Of a DNA stretch of 64,000 nt, positions 42,619-53,821 are shown in pieces. The notes beneath the pieces are model-generated. The model searched no databases, had not been told where the DNA came from, and saw only the letters and a list, made by a program, of their open reading frames with translations. Source of the stretch: Scenedesmus sp. ARA3. Taxonomy: Eukaryota > Chlorophyta > Chlorophyceae > Sphaeropleales > Scenedesmaceae. The stretch is from contig RWJK01001732.1 in the NCBI GenBank assembly GCA_004335835.1, positions 62,001 to 126,000 of the forward strand, read 5' to 3'. Each line of letters starts with the position of its first letter. Position 1 is the first letter of the stretch. Made by a program: the position numbers and the translations under genes.

Positions 42619-43864
42619 ATGTTGCCAGCGCCAACTGCAGCAAACGTGCTCCCAGGTTTTCTTGCGACCATAGCCAACGGAAGTAACAGCAGTGCCTGGC
42701 AGAATAGGCAGCAACAGCAGCTGCCAAGCAGCAGAGATCCCGCCCTGGCATGGTCACCAGCTGATGCTGTCACTGCCAACATTGGCCTGTCAGCGAGTGG
42801 CACACTGCAGTTGCCTGGCAGCAGGCGCCGCAGCAGTACTAGCAGCACAATCAACAGCAGCAGCAGCAGCCGGCCAGGGCCTGCGTCACCTTATCACAGC
42901 AGTGATCTCCTGCAAGGCCTGGGGCCAGAGCTGCTTGTCACAAGGACTGTCAGTGCCAGCATGGCCACTGGCCGCATAGGCAGCAGCTGCATCAGCAGCA
43001 GAAGCAAGAGCAGCAAAGCTTTGCAGCACCTCCTGAACTGCCAGCAGCGGCAGCAGCAGCTGACCAGAGCTGCCGCATGCACTGAAATTTGCTTGTGCCC
43101 TGCAACGTCTGCTGGGATGCCAGCAGCACTGCACCTGCAGCAGCGGCAGCAGCAGCAGCAGTGGCAGCAGCAGCACCAGCACCAGCAGCCGCACCTGCAG
43201 CAGCAGCAGCTCTACTGCCAGCGGCGTAATGCGCCATCAGCTCAGGTCTCGTCATCGGTGGCTTTGGATGAGCAGCTTGCAAAGCTGCTTACTTTGCGGC
43301 AGGCGTTGGCAGCAGCTGGTAACATATCAGCAGCAGAAGTAGAAGCAGCGCTACATGCCGCGGCAGCAGCACCAGTGAGCTGCAGCAGCCATGCTTCCCA
43401 AGCAAGCAGATCATATGCTGCAAAGCAGCACAGCAGCAACAGTAGCAGCAGCAATGGCAGCATCCATGTTCAGCAGGTGCTGGCAGCAGATGCAATTGGC
43501 AACCACTCCCTGGCCATTGCCTGCATGGCGCGAGATTCTGCATGGCCTGCTGCCCTGCACATGCAGCAGCAGCAGCAGCAGCAGCAGCAGCTGCACTGGC
43601 ACGAGCCTGATGTGCCAGCAGCAGCAGCAGTAGCAGAGTTGCAGCCTTCTACTGCCCACTTTTCTGCAAGTTATGGTGCCTACAGCAGCAGTGGCATGAG
43701 CTGGGGTGCTGTCTCAGGCAGTGCTGGGCCGTTGGTGCTGGAGGAGCTCTGCTATCAGCAGCAGCAGCAGCAGCAGCAGCAGTGGGCGGCAGGATGCGAC
43801 AGCTGGGGTGCTGACTCAGGCAGTGCTGGCTCAGCCGTGCTGGAAGAACTCTGTCACCAGCAGC

Positions 43865-43913
<49 letters not shown>

Positions 43914-44547
43914 CAAAGTGGCGGCAAGGGGCAGCAGCGGGGCTGCTGCAGCAGGGGCCAGGGGTCAGCGGGTGGCAGCAGCAGAGCAAGTGCTCTGGCA
44001 GTTGAAGAGAGTGCAGAAGGTGAGGCCGGCTGTGTGAGGGCTAAGCCGCCCCTCTTGCTACAAGTTATAACATAATTCAACTCCGTAATCAGCAGAAGGT
44101 GATTGCATTGGTCAGTTGAAGCGGCTTTGCTGCAGCGAACACCTGCAGGGGCCAGAAACTGCACACTGTCCTCCTGCATGGCAGAATGTACTGCCGGCAG
44201 AGCTGCTAGAAGTCAACAGGATCGCGTATTGAGCAGGCGGCACAGCTGCTAGGATCTGACAGCAATAGGACAACAACAGGGTTCCAAGGTCGCATTGCAC
44301 AATGTGCACGCAGGTCAACTGCCGCGAGTTATATAGAATATGCAACGCAGTGTAAACGTAAACAGCAGTGCACACGTGGCAGCAGTGCTTTGTTCCACCA
44401 CATCGGTAATGATGCTGCCTGACTTGTTTGGTGTTCACCAAAGTCTCTCACCTGCATCTTGTTCGTCTGCCGTGCTGTGCTGCCGCGCACAACTGCCAAC
44501 AGCTGCAGCAGCAGATGATGGAGGAGCTGATGGTGCTGCTGCAGTGA
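42619..44547 (+). CDS. Gln/Ser/Ala-rich protein, copy 2 (paralogue of 34429-36564)
   Basis: Exon 1 is 42619-44019 (467 codons) and exon 2 is 44503-44547, in phase, 481 aa ending LQQQMMEELMVLLQ. It aligns with copy 1 from that copy's WMFSALPAA onward: RRRSS, LLVTRTVSASM, LDEQLAKLLTLRQAL, YGAYSSSGMSWGA, GPLVLEELCY and the final two-exon junction. The first 63 residues of copy 1 have no intact counterpart. The homologous DNA upstream has ACG where copy 1 has its ATG, and has several stops, so I start at the ATG at 42619. A third-exon-like copy of exon 2 follows at about 44608-44660. Function unknown; a shorter, possibly diverged or decaying copy. Confidence 0.6.
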
Positions 44548-45689
44548 CCAGCGTTGACCAGCCTTGACCAGCCTTGACCGTCAAACCTGGCAGCGTTGAC
44601 CAGCGTTGACCAACGCGCCCAGCAGCGGCTGAGGGAGGAGCTGATGGTGCTGCTGCAGTGACCAGCATTGGTCAGCATTTCAGTGTTAAGCATTGACCAG
44701 TGTTGACCAGCGTTGATCAGCATGTCAACCGGCATGTGAGCAGCAGCAGCGCAGCTGGCACCTAAGGTGGTAATTCAGATGAAGGGTGCGCTGGTCATGT
44801 GTTTGACTGCTGCTGCTGCACTCTGCAGCGTGAGCCTTTTGGAAAGTAATGCTTACTGAGCCTTGTGAAGTGTGCACTGCCGCTACCCAATGATTTGCAG
44901 TGATGTTTTGACAACAACGGGGTGGGCTGCGGCCGTTGATTGCTGCCTCCCGCGACTCCAAAGTGCTGCATATACTGCATGAACCGCATGTGCACACTCC
45001 TGTCGATGTGCTCAAAGGCAATGCTGTGTTATGCTTGTTGTTGGCGTTTCTGTCTCGCCCTGCTTTTGCTCCTGCAGCAGATGGCGTATCTTGCCACAAG
45101 CCGCTTGTACCGGCAGCAGCAGCTTCAAGAGCTGGAAGCAGCAGGTGCATGCATGCTGAGCCTTTCCCTGCATGGGATGGCTTGACCAGTGACACCTTCA
45201 AGAATCGGAAACAGCTGCTGGCAGGTGCATGCATGTCAACAGCCAGATGCAGCGGCTGTCTCAGTGATTGCGCCTGCTCACTGGCGATATCAAACTCACA
45301 TGAAGAGTTTGGCTTATCACAGGAGTCTGATTCATAACTGTTTGGTCGTTCATCACAGTTTGGTCGTTCATCACAGTTTGGTGTTTGGATCATGATGATC
45401 ATCAAAGTCTGGTTCATCACGTCACAATGCCTGTGATGCTGCCGACCAGCTTTGCTTTTATGTAGCTGTAGCTGTGATGCACTCAGTGAGCACCAGCGGC
45501 AGCTAGCTGATATAGTTTTGAGCTGGGGTTGTCTGGAAGGGCTTATTTGTTAAAGCTTAGCAATGCTTGAAGCGGTGGCAGCAGCGGCAGCAGCCACGAG
45601 CTGTTCTGTGGAGGGTATGCGGTCGGCTCCGTGATCTTTGTTACATCCTTGTTACATATCTGGTACACCCATTGAAGCTGTGGCAGGCA

Positions 45690-46510
45690 ACCACAGCAGG
45701 CACGAGCTATTCTGTGGAGGGTTTGCGCTTGAAGAAATGTTTATGCCGCTCTGGCCGCCAGAGGAATGTGACGTTCCGCCATGGGTTTCTGTTGTCGGCA
45801 TCCCTGTATGCCGCCCCGGCCGCCAGAGGAACACAGTGTTCCGTCATGCCGCGCTGGCCGCCAGCGGAACGCGGCGTTCTGTCATGGGTTTCTATTGTGA
45901 TCTTTGCTGCAAACAGCGGTGGCATCGCTCGCACCATTGCTGTTGGCCGGGTTGCCATGCGCTGTTTTGTAGAGGGTGTGCAATCGGATATGCCCCTATG
46001 CTGCTTTGGCCGCTACAGGAATGTGGTGTTCCGTCACACTGCTCTGGCCGCCAGAGGAACGCAGCGTTTTGTCATGGGTTTCTGTCGTGTTTTTTTGCTC
46101 TGAACAGCGATGGCATCGCTCACACCATTGCTGTTGGCAGGGTTGCCATGAGCTGTTCGGTGGAGGGATTGCGGTCGAGGGGTACCCTTCCGGACCCTCG
46201 GGTACGGTAGGAGGCGTGGAGGCGCATGAGGTATTTGCATCGCCACACATCCCCTTCAGCAATCTACGCGGGTGTTGTGAACACACCACGCGTAGCTCAC
46301 TCGCTCACTCTGCAGTTGAGGACCCTTTCATGCCGCTCGGGCCGCCAGAGGAACGCGGCGTTCCGTCATGGGCTCTGTTGTTGTGGATTGCTGTATGCCG
46401 CCCTGGCCGCCACAGGAACGTGGCGTTCCGTCACGCCCATCTGGCCGCCAGAGGAACGCGGCGTTCTGTCATTGGTTTCTGTTGCGATCTTTGCTCTGAA
46501 CAGCGATGAC
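45690..46510. repeat. Array of units carrying a GGAACGCGGCGTTCC palindrome
   Basis: About nine copies of CCGCCAGAGGAACGCGGCGT-like sequence, each with an inverted repeat GGAACGC/GCGTTCC, occur near 45762, 45817, 45860, 46016, 46053, 46350, 46412 and 46452. Longer blocks (CATCGCTCGCACCATTGCTG) repeat around 45915, 46110 and 46510. Substitutions within the arms are partly paired (for example AATGT with ACGTT). Confidence 0.8.
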
Positions 46511-46604
46511 ATCGCTCACACCATTGCAATTGGGGTTTTATCGCTGCCAGCCAGCCAGCCTATCTCAGATATTTGTTACAGTATGTTGCGCTCGTGTTAC
46601 AACG

Positions 46605-46690
46605 TTGTGTGTGTCAGATTACACATTACATGCTCCACTCCAAGAAGGAGTGGGAGCGCCGATCAGGCACCAACGACTGGCTCCTTTGTT
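46605..46690 (-). mobile_element. Second copy of the short TGTAA-tailed dispersed element
   Basis: The minus strand reads TCGTTGGTGCCTGATCGG, CTCCCACTCC, then GAGTGGAGCATGTAATG. This matches the element at 995-1120 in the same order, including the inverted repeat and TGTAA tail (here two units). The ends away from the tail are not resolved. Confidence 0.55.
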
Positions 46691-48560
46691 TGTTTGCTGC
46701 CTACACGCTGTGCCCACCTCATTGCAGCGGCGAATGCCTGGTGCCCACCTCACTGCAGCGGCAAATGCCTGGTGGCTGTGCAACTCATTTGTTGTTGATT
46801 ATGGGGGGTTGTTCATGATTGCAGCGGGATCAACAATTGTGCTTATTAGCACGTCTTTGGGGAAATGAGCCGCCCGCATGGCATGTGTGTGTTTGATGAT
46901 TGATTGGAGAGTGTTTTGTGGAGGGTTTTTGACGAGTGATTGGCAGGTGTGGGAGGCTAGCAATGGGGTTGATGGGTTTGCAGATATACACATGTATATG
47001 CATTGCAATGCTTTTCGAAGCAGGGCTGGAGATATGATGCTGGTGTGCTGGGATCATAGATGGTGGGGTTCGGCAATTGAGGTGCGTCATGCATCTGTGT
47101 GTCAAATGACCGTCAACGGGTGCATGCCGCATGCTGAAGCGTTTCGTCACGTTTGGCAACTTTGCTCACGTTTGGCAACTTTGCTCAGATCATGTGAGAT
47201 GATGTGATGCCAGGGAGCGGCATGTCGTGTGACAACATATTTGACTCAATGCTGTGTTCTTCTGTGTTCTGATGGGGTGTGCATTGCTCTCCCATCAGCA
47301 ATGAATTGTCCAATATTATGTCCTTGATATCTGCACTTGCTGCCTGCTAACACATGTTGGTGCCACCATCCTAATTAAGTTTGTTTCTGTGACAGGGCTG
47401 GAACTCTTGGCACATCGGTTGGCAGGTGTTTCCAGCACCTGCATGGAGGCCACATGCCTCCACTGGCAGCCGCGCTGCTGCTTGATAATGGTTGATAATG
47501 TGTGGTAATGTGTGATAATGTGCACGTGTGACAACATGGGGTGTGTGGGATAGGTCGCAGTTGGCGATCAAGTGTGTTCGTATTGGCTGAAAATCAGCGC
47601 AGCATACGTTGGCGAGGTTACGCTTGTGGATGCTGCCATGCAGCTGTTCCGCAGCTGTACAGCTGCACATGTCAGCATTGCTTGAAGGTGCGCAGCTGTG
47701 CATGACCAGCGTACTTCGGTATCCTGGCTTTGTATAGAATTCGTCATTTTACATGTGCTCTTGTAACTTCCAAAATGTGGAAAAATGTGAAAATGTGCAA
47801 TGGCAGTAAGGCAGTACGGAGTTCTTGAGTTGGACAGCCGTAGTATGCATATGCAGTGGTGATGAAGCAGTTTGGCAGTACTGCTGGAAGGACAGGTACA
47901 GTGTGCAGCTTGTGCAGTGGTGGGAGCTGTCAGGTTTGGTTGAGGCAGTGGCACGGCGTGGCACTGCTAGTCACTAGCTCCTACGGCAGGAGACATATCC
48001 AGCTGGATGATGAAGGAAGAAGTGACAGCAGGTTGTTACGCACAGTCCAACAATGTAACATACGTTTCCGCTACAACATGACAGTGCCCAGCTGAACTGT
48101 CATGTTTGTGATACTTTGGCCCGTCAACGTGTGAGTTGCGGCAGTTGCGCTGCTGATTGAAGTTGCCAGTGGTGGACTTGTAACAACAGTCACAATCTGT
48201 GTGTGTTGGTAATCGTTTGTTCTGCGTTCACCAAGCTGGAGATGTGCTCAGTGACCTGGCAGGCTAGGCTCAGGCTGGCGGTGCAGTAACCCCTGCCAGT
48301 AACATGCGGTTGACCTTACATGACCTGACAGGATCGTGTAGAACGGCAGCCTACACAAACAGGCAGTTCAATTGCATTTTGATGTTGTTTGGGTAATGTG
48401 TGGCGGTATGTTGCCTGCAAGCAGTGCTCCACGGACCTGAAAGCACTCCCCACTACACACTGCTGCCTTTCCCGTTGAGCATAATCCCCCTAGGCGCGCA
48501 GTGTCATTGATCGAACATTGAATTTAGATGCTAGTTTAATGTTCGTATGCTGAATACATC

Positions 48561-49864
48561 ATGCCGCTTGTACTACCCAGGACGTGTGGGCCACATGCCA
48601 ACACTCGGTCACTGGCACCTGTCACTGCTCACGCCGCATCCAGCAACCGCAAAAAGCTGTTATCCAACAATCACGTAACGCTACCAGCTCGATGCCAGCT
48701 GCAGAGCTCGTCATGGGGCAACCTCAGCAGGAGCAGCAGCTGCAGCAGGACTCGTCCTGCAGCAGTAGCCACAAGCGAGCAGCAAGAGCTCGAGGACACT
48801 CCATGGAGCGAAGAGGATGAAGAAGCGGGTCCTGCGTTTAGGGACACGCTGCAGATGCTGGAGTGGCGCAGGCTGTGTGAACATCTGTCAAAGCATGCCA
48901 GCACAGCGCTGGGCAAGCGGATGTGCCAGCAGCTGGCAGTGCCTGTGGCGATGCAGACCAGTGTGAGGCTCCTGCAAGAGACGAGGTGGGTCTTTTGGAA
49001 TATCTGGAAATCCTGCAAGCAGGTTGATTGCTTGCTTGCAGGATACACCACAGTGTTTAGCTGGGTGGTGGTAGCAGCTGGTAGTGCCTGTGACAATGCA
49101 GACCAGTGTGCGGCTCCTGCAGGAGACCACGTGGGTCTTGTGGACATTCCTGCTTGCCGTGCCTGTGGCAGCGCAGATCATTACTGTGCTTGCAGGATGT
49201 TTGTTTGCTTGCCGGATGCAACGCAGTTTGTACCTGGGTGGTTGTAGCAGCTGGCAGTGCCTATGGCAGCGTAGATCAGTATGTGCGTCAGTATGTGCAC
49301 CCGTTTGTGGGCCAGGGTGTCACAGCACGAGGAGCCGTTGTCAGAAGCTGCAGCCACGTAGTGTAGGAATACTTGTGAACATTAGCATTGCACCAATGTT
49401 GCTGCGCGAGTAAGTGAAACGTGAAGGGTGGGCAGGCAGCAGGTGTTGGGCAGAGTACCAGCCTGGCAGTGGCTACCTGCAAGGAGCAGGAACAGCAGCA
49501 GCCACTTCTTGCAGGAGCAGCAGCCAGCAGCAGCTAGCTGCTGCGCTTGGTCCAAAGCAAGCCAGCCAGGACCCACTTGTGACATAAAATGGTGCAGGAC
49601 CCACACATAACGGTTTCCTTATCAAGAGAAAGTGAGCCAGCCAGCAGTGGGCAGGCAGGCGGCTCTGCTGCAAGCACAGCAATGCAGCCTGCTTCACAGC
49701 CGTCTCGTGGCCGCCACTTAAGCACACAGCAGACCTTAGATTGCTGTCTCTTCATCCGCGTCTGCTGCTGCTGCTGCTGCTGCTGCTGCAGGGCCATGCT
49801 TGCCCTGGAAGACGAGATGATGGCGCTGCTCGATTACGGAGGCATCTCCACAAATGACGCAGAA

Positions 49865-49898
<34 letters not shown>

Positions 49899-49987
49899 GT
49901 GCTGCTGCTGTAGGGCCATGCTTGCCCTGGAGAATGAGATGCTGGCACTGCTGGATACGGAGGCATCGCAACAATTGACGCCGAATG

Positions 49988-50029
<42 letters not shown>

Positions 50030-50435
50030 AGGGCCATGCTTGCGCTTGAAAATGAGATGATGGCACTGCTTGATTACGGAGGCATCTCAACAAATGATGC
50101 CGAGTCAGCCATCAAGCGCGCCTCCAAGGGCGGCATGGTTGGAGCAAAGCAGCTGCGCGGCCTGGTGGCCACACTGGCAGGTCAGTGTTTGAAATATCGA
50201 AAGCACAAGGTTGAGAAATCTGGGCAACCAACACCACCCACAACTCCACAAGTTATGCGGCAGCAATTCAGGGTGGTGCACACTCATGTCAAGAGAGCAG
50301 GTGCTGTGATCCCAGGAGTGTGGCAGGTTAGAAACTGACCACAATGCTGCTGCTGCCGCCGGTGCTGCCATTGCTGCTGCAGGTGCGGACCGCTTGAAGC
50401 GCTGGGTCAACCTCATAGCTTGTCACCCCCACAGC

Positions 50436-50472
<37 letters not shown>

Positions 50473-52258
50473 CTGTCAAGCTTCTCTGTGCATGCTGGCG
50501 CTCACCACCTCGAGCGCTAGGTCAATGTGGTTGCCCGCCAGAACAATGCCACGCAGCGCAATTGACCCCTGAGCTTTTCATTTGCATACCATCTCAACAA
50601 CGCTGCTGCTGCTGCTTCTGCTGCTGCTGCTTTCGCAGGCGCGGACCGCCTCAAGCGCCAGGTCGGCCTGGTGGCCCGCCAGAACAACGCCACGCAGCGC
50701 AACGAGCCCTTGAAGCTGTCTTATAGCACTGCTGCACCTACTGCTGCTGCTGCTGCTGCTGCAGGTGCGGACCGGCTCAAGCGCCAGGTGGGCCTGGTGG
50801 CTCGCCAGAACAACGCCACGCAGCGCAACGGGCCCCTGGGCCCTCTGCTGGATGCTGTTGCTGCTGTGCGGGTGCCTGCGGCGCTGATGCGTGACATCAA
50901 TGCAGCCATCAACGAGGATGGGGAGCTGGCTGACAGCAGCAGCGAGCAGGTGAGGTGTTGTTCTGAATTTAGGTGCCTGAATGACAACTGAATCAGCAAC
51001 ACGTTTGGTGGGACATCAATGCAGCCATCAATGAGGATGACTAGCTGGCAGACAGCAGCAGTGAACAGGTGGGGACATTAACTGAATGTGGCACTGGTAC
51101 ATGGCAGCAAAGGCTTCAGCAGCTGCAGCGGCGGCAGCAGCAGCGGCAGCAGCAGCAGCAGCGGCATCAGCAGCAGCAGCAGTGGGTGCAGCAGCAGTTG
51201 TAGTGGATTCTGCAGCAGTGGTTGGCATTGGACATCAACGCAGCCGATGAAGATGGAGAGCTGTCTGACAGCAGCAGCGAACAGGTGGGACTTGGATTCT
51301 GCTGATAACACGGCAGGCAAGATCTCTGCAGTAACAGCTGGAAGCAGTGAATTTTGTTGCAGCCAGTGCTGATGGCGACATGGCATATTTCAGCCAGTTG
51401 CTGATGCAGTGTCTTGTCCTGAGCTATGGTCACCCTCCCTGCAGCGCATGCGGCAAACTCGTTTTTAAATTGTTTAAACATGCAAATGCTTACGTCACAA
51501 CAACTGTTATTTGCATCAGGTGCGCACAACGCGTGGCAGGGTGCGCGCCATCACCTCCCGCATCAACAACGTCCTAGCGAGGCCGCTTTCAAATGTAACG
51601 GCTGCTTGTAACACTAGTTAGTCCACTGTCCATGGTTTTGCCGCTGCAGGTGCGCACAACACGTGGCAGGGTGCGCGCCATCACCTCCCGCATCAACAAC
51701 ATCCTGAAAGGATACCCAGGGGAGGCTTCAGAGAAGAGCGGGCGGCTGTGCATTGCAGTGCCTGCAGGTGAGGACTCGGGCATTTCATTTTCCCCCGAAA
51801 GGGGCGGTTGCTCGTGAGTAATCTTTAGAGTATGGGCATCTTGAAAAGGGCGGGTATGTGCATATGAGGATTATGGCGAGGTTTCTGGACAGCAAAGGTG
51901 GGCTACCCAGGGAAAGATTCAGAGGAGAGTGGGCGGCTGTGCATTGCAGTGCCGGGAGGTAACAGTGTGGCCATAGGCAGGATTTACAGCGGAGGTTTTG
52001 AGTGTGGTTCAGATTTGAGAGCCGGGATAGCAGGCATGGGCTACCCTGGGGAAGCTTGAGACAAGAGCGGGCGGCTGCGCATCGCAGTGCCGGCAGGTGA
52101 GAGTGTGGGCATAGGCAGGATTTGCAGCGGAGGTTTTGAGTGTGGTTCAGATTTGAGAACCTGGACAGCAGGTATGGGATACCCTGGGGAGGCCTCGGAG
52201 GAGAGCGGGCGGCTGCGCATTGCACGGGCGGCTGCACATTGCAGTGCCGGCAGGTGAG

Positions 52259-52296
<38 letters not shown>

Positions 52297-52441
52297 AGGC
52301 AGCGCAGGCTGCTGACCCCATGTCTTCATCATCGTTATTACTGTGCCATGCGGCTGTGAGCGGCAGTTCAGAACGCGTTGCTGAAGGGCTGGCACTACAG
52401 GACCATATCAACTCTCTTTATGTCTGTATAATCGCCTTGCA

Positions 52442-52495
<54 letters not shown>

Positions 52496-53741
52496 GCTGC
52501 TGCCGCAGGCACGCGCATAAACAACGGCGTTATGCTGGGCAGCAGTGTGGGTGGCGGACTGACCTACATAGAGCCGGCGCAGGTGAGGCAAATGTTTGTT
52601 GCTGCTGCTGTTGCTGTTGCAGTTGTGGTCGCTGCTGCTGCTGCTACTGGCTGCGTAGCAGTTTGGGCGTGGTTTGGGCAGCAGCGTTGGGGGCGGGCTG
52701 ACCTTCATATGGCTGGCACAGGTGAGGCAGCCTGCTGCAACTGCTGCTGCTGCTGCTGCCGCTGCTGGCTGTGTAACGGTTTGAGCATGGTTTTGGGCAG
52801 CAGCGTTGGGTGCGGGCTGACCTTCATATGGCTGGAACAGGTGAGGCAGCCTGCTGCTATCGCAATAGCTGCTGCTGCTGCCGCTGCTGCTGCTGGATGC
52901 TTAGCTTCGGGGAACGGGCTGGGAAATCCGCTATTTGCTTCGCAAGGAAATCACTGCATTGCAGGCGGTGCTGCTGCTACCACTGGAGACGATGAAAAGA
53001 GTCGTGTTAATGCTGTGCACCGCCTGCACCGGGGCTGGTGCAGGTGGTGTCGCTGAACAGCGAGCTGATGGCGGCGATTGCTGAAGCAATGGCAGCAGAG
53101 GAGGCGGTGCTATGGGAGCTGCCGGGCAGCTGGTGTGATGTTGTTTAAGGCATTGCTCTGCTTTTGCTGCTGCTGCCGCAGATGGTGCTGCTCAACAAGA
53201 ACATGCTGCCTGTAACACAGGCAGAACAGTATGGTGTAGAAAGCCTTTAGTCACCTTAACATCACACATGCTTACTTACTTACAAGCACTGTGTACTTTG
53301 CTGCTGCAGGTGGTGTCCCTGAACAACGAGCTGATGGCTGCTCGTGCCGAGGCCATGGCTGCAGAGGAGGCGGTGCTATGGGAGCTGAGTGGCAGGCTGA
53401 TGGGCTGCTTGGAAGACGTGGAGACAGTGAGGCGTTTTTCTTGTCAAAATTGTTAGATTGTTAATGTGATAGTGTTACATTTGTGTCACATTGTGGTTAG
53501 GTGGCAGCAGAGGAGGCGGTGCTGTGGGAGCTCAGCGGTCCGCTCATAGGCTGCCTGGAAGATGTGGAGACGGTGAGGACGTGTTACAGCGCCACATTGT
53601 TATTGAGGCACAGGCACAGTTATAACATGGTGTCTGCTGGCCTCTATTTGGCACTGATATTGCTATGCAGCTGCCAGCTGCTAGCCACGCATGGTTCAGT
53701 GTTTGCTAGCAGGCTGTTTACGCCCATATACTCTGTTAAAA

Positions 53742-53786
<45 letters not shown>

Positions 53787-53787
53787 A

Positions 53788-53821
<34 letters not shown>

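Larger units (their letters stand above)
44548..48560. other. Region between Q-rich copy 2 and MutS2; repeat arrays, no recognisable gene
   Basis: Begins with GTTGACCAGC repeats (44548-44735). Then follow an 18-base CATCACAGTTTGGTCGTT repeat (45335-45400), a large palindrome-bearing array (45690-46510) and a dispersed element (46605-46690). Nothing is recognised at 46700-48560. Its end should contain the MutS2 promoter; the 60 bases before the start codon are AT-rich. Confidence 0.5.
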
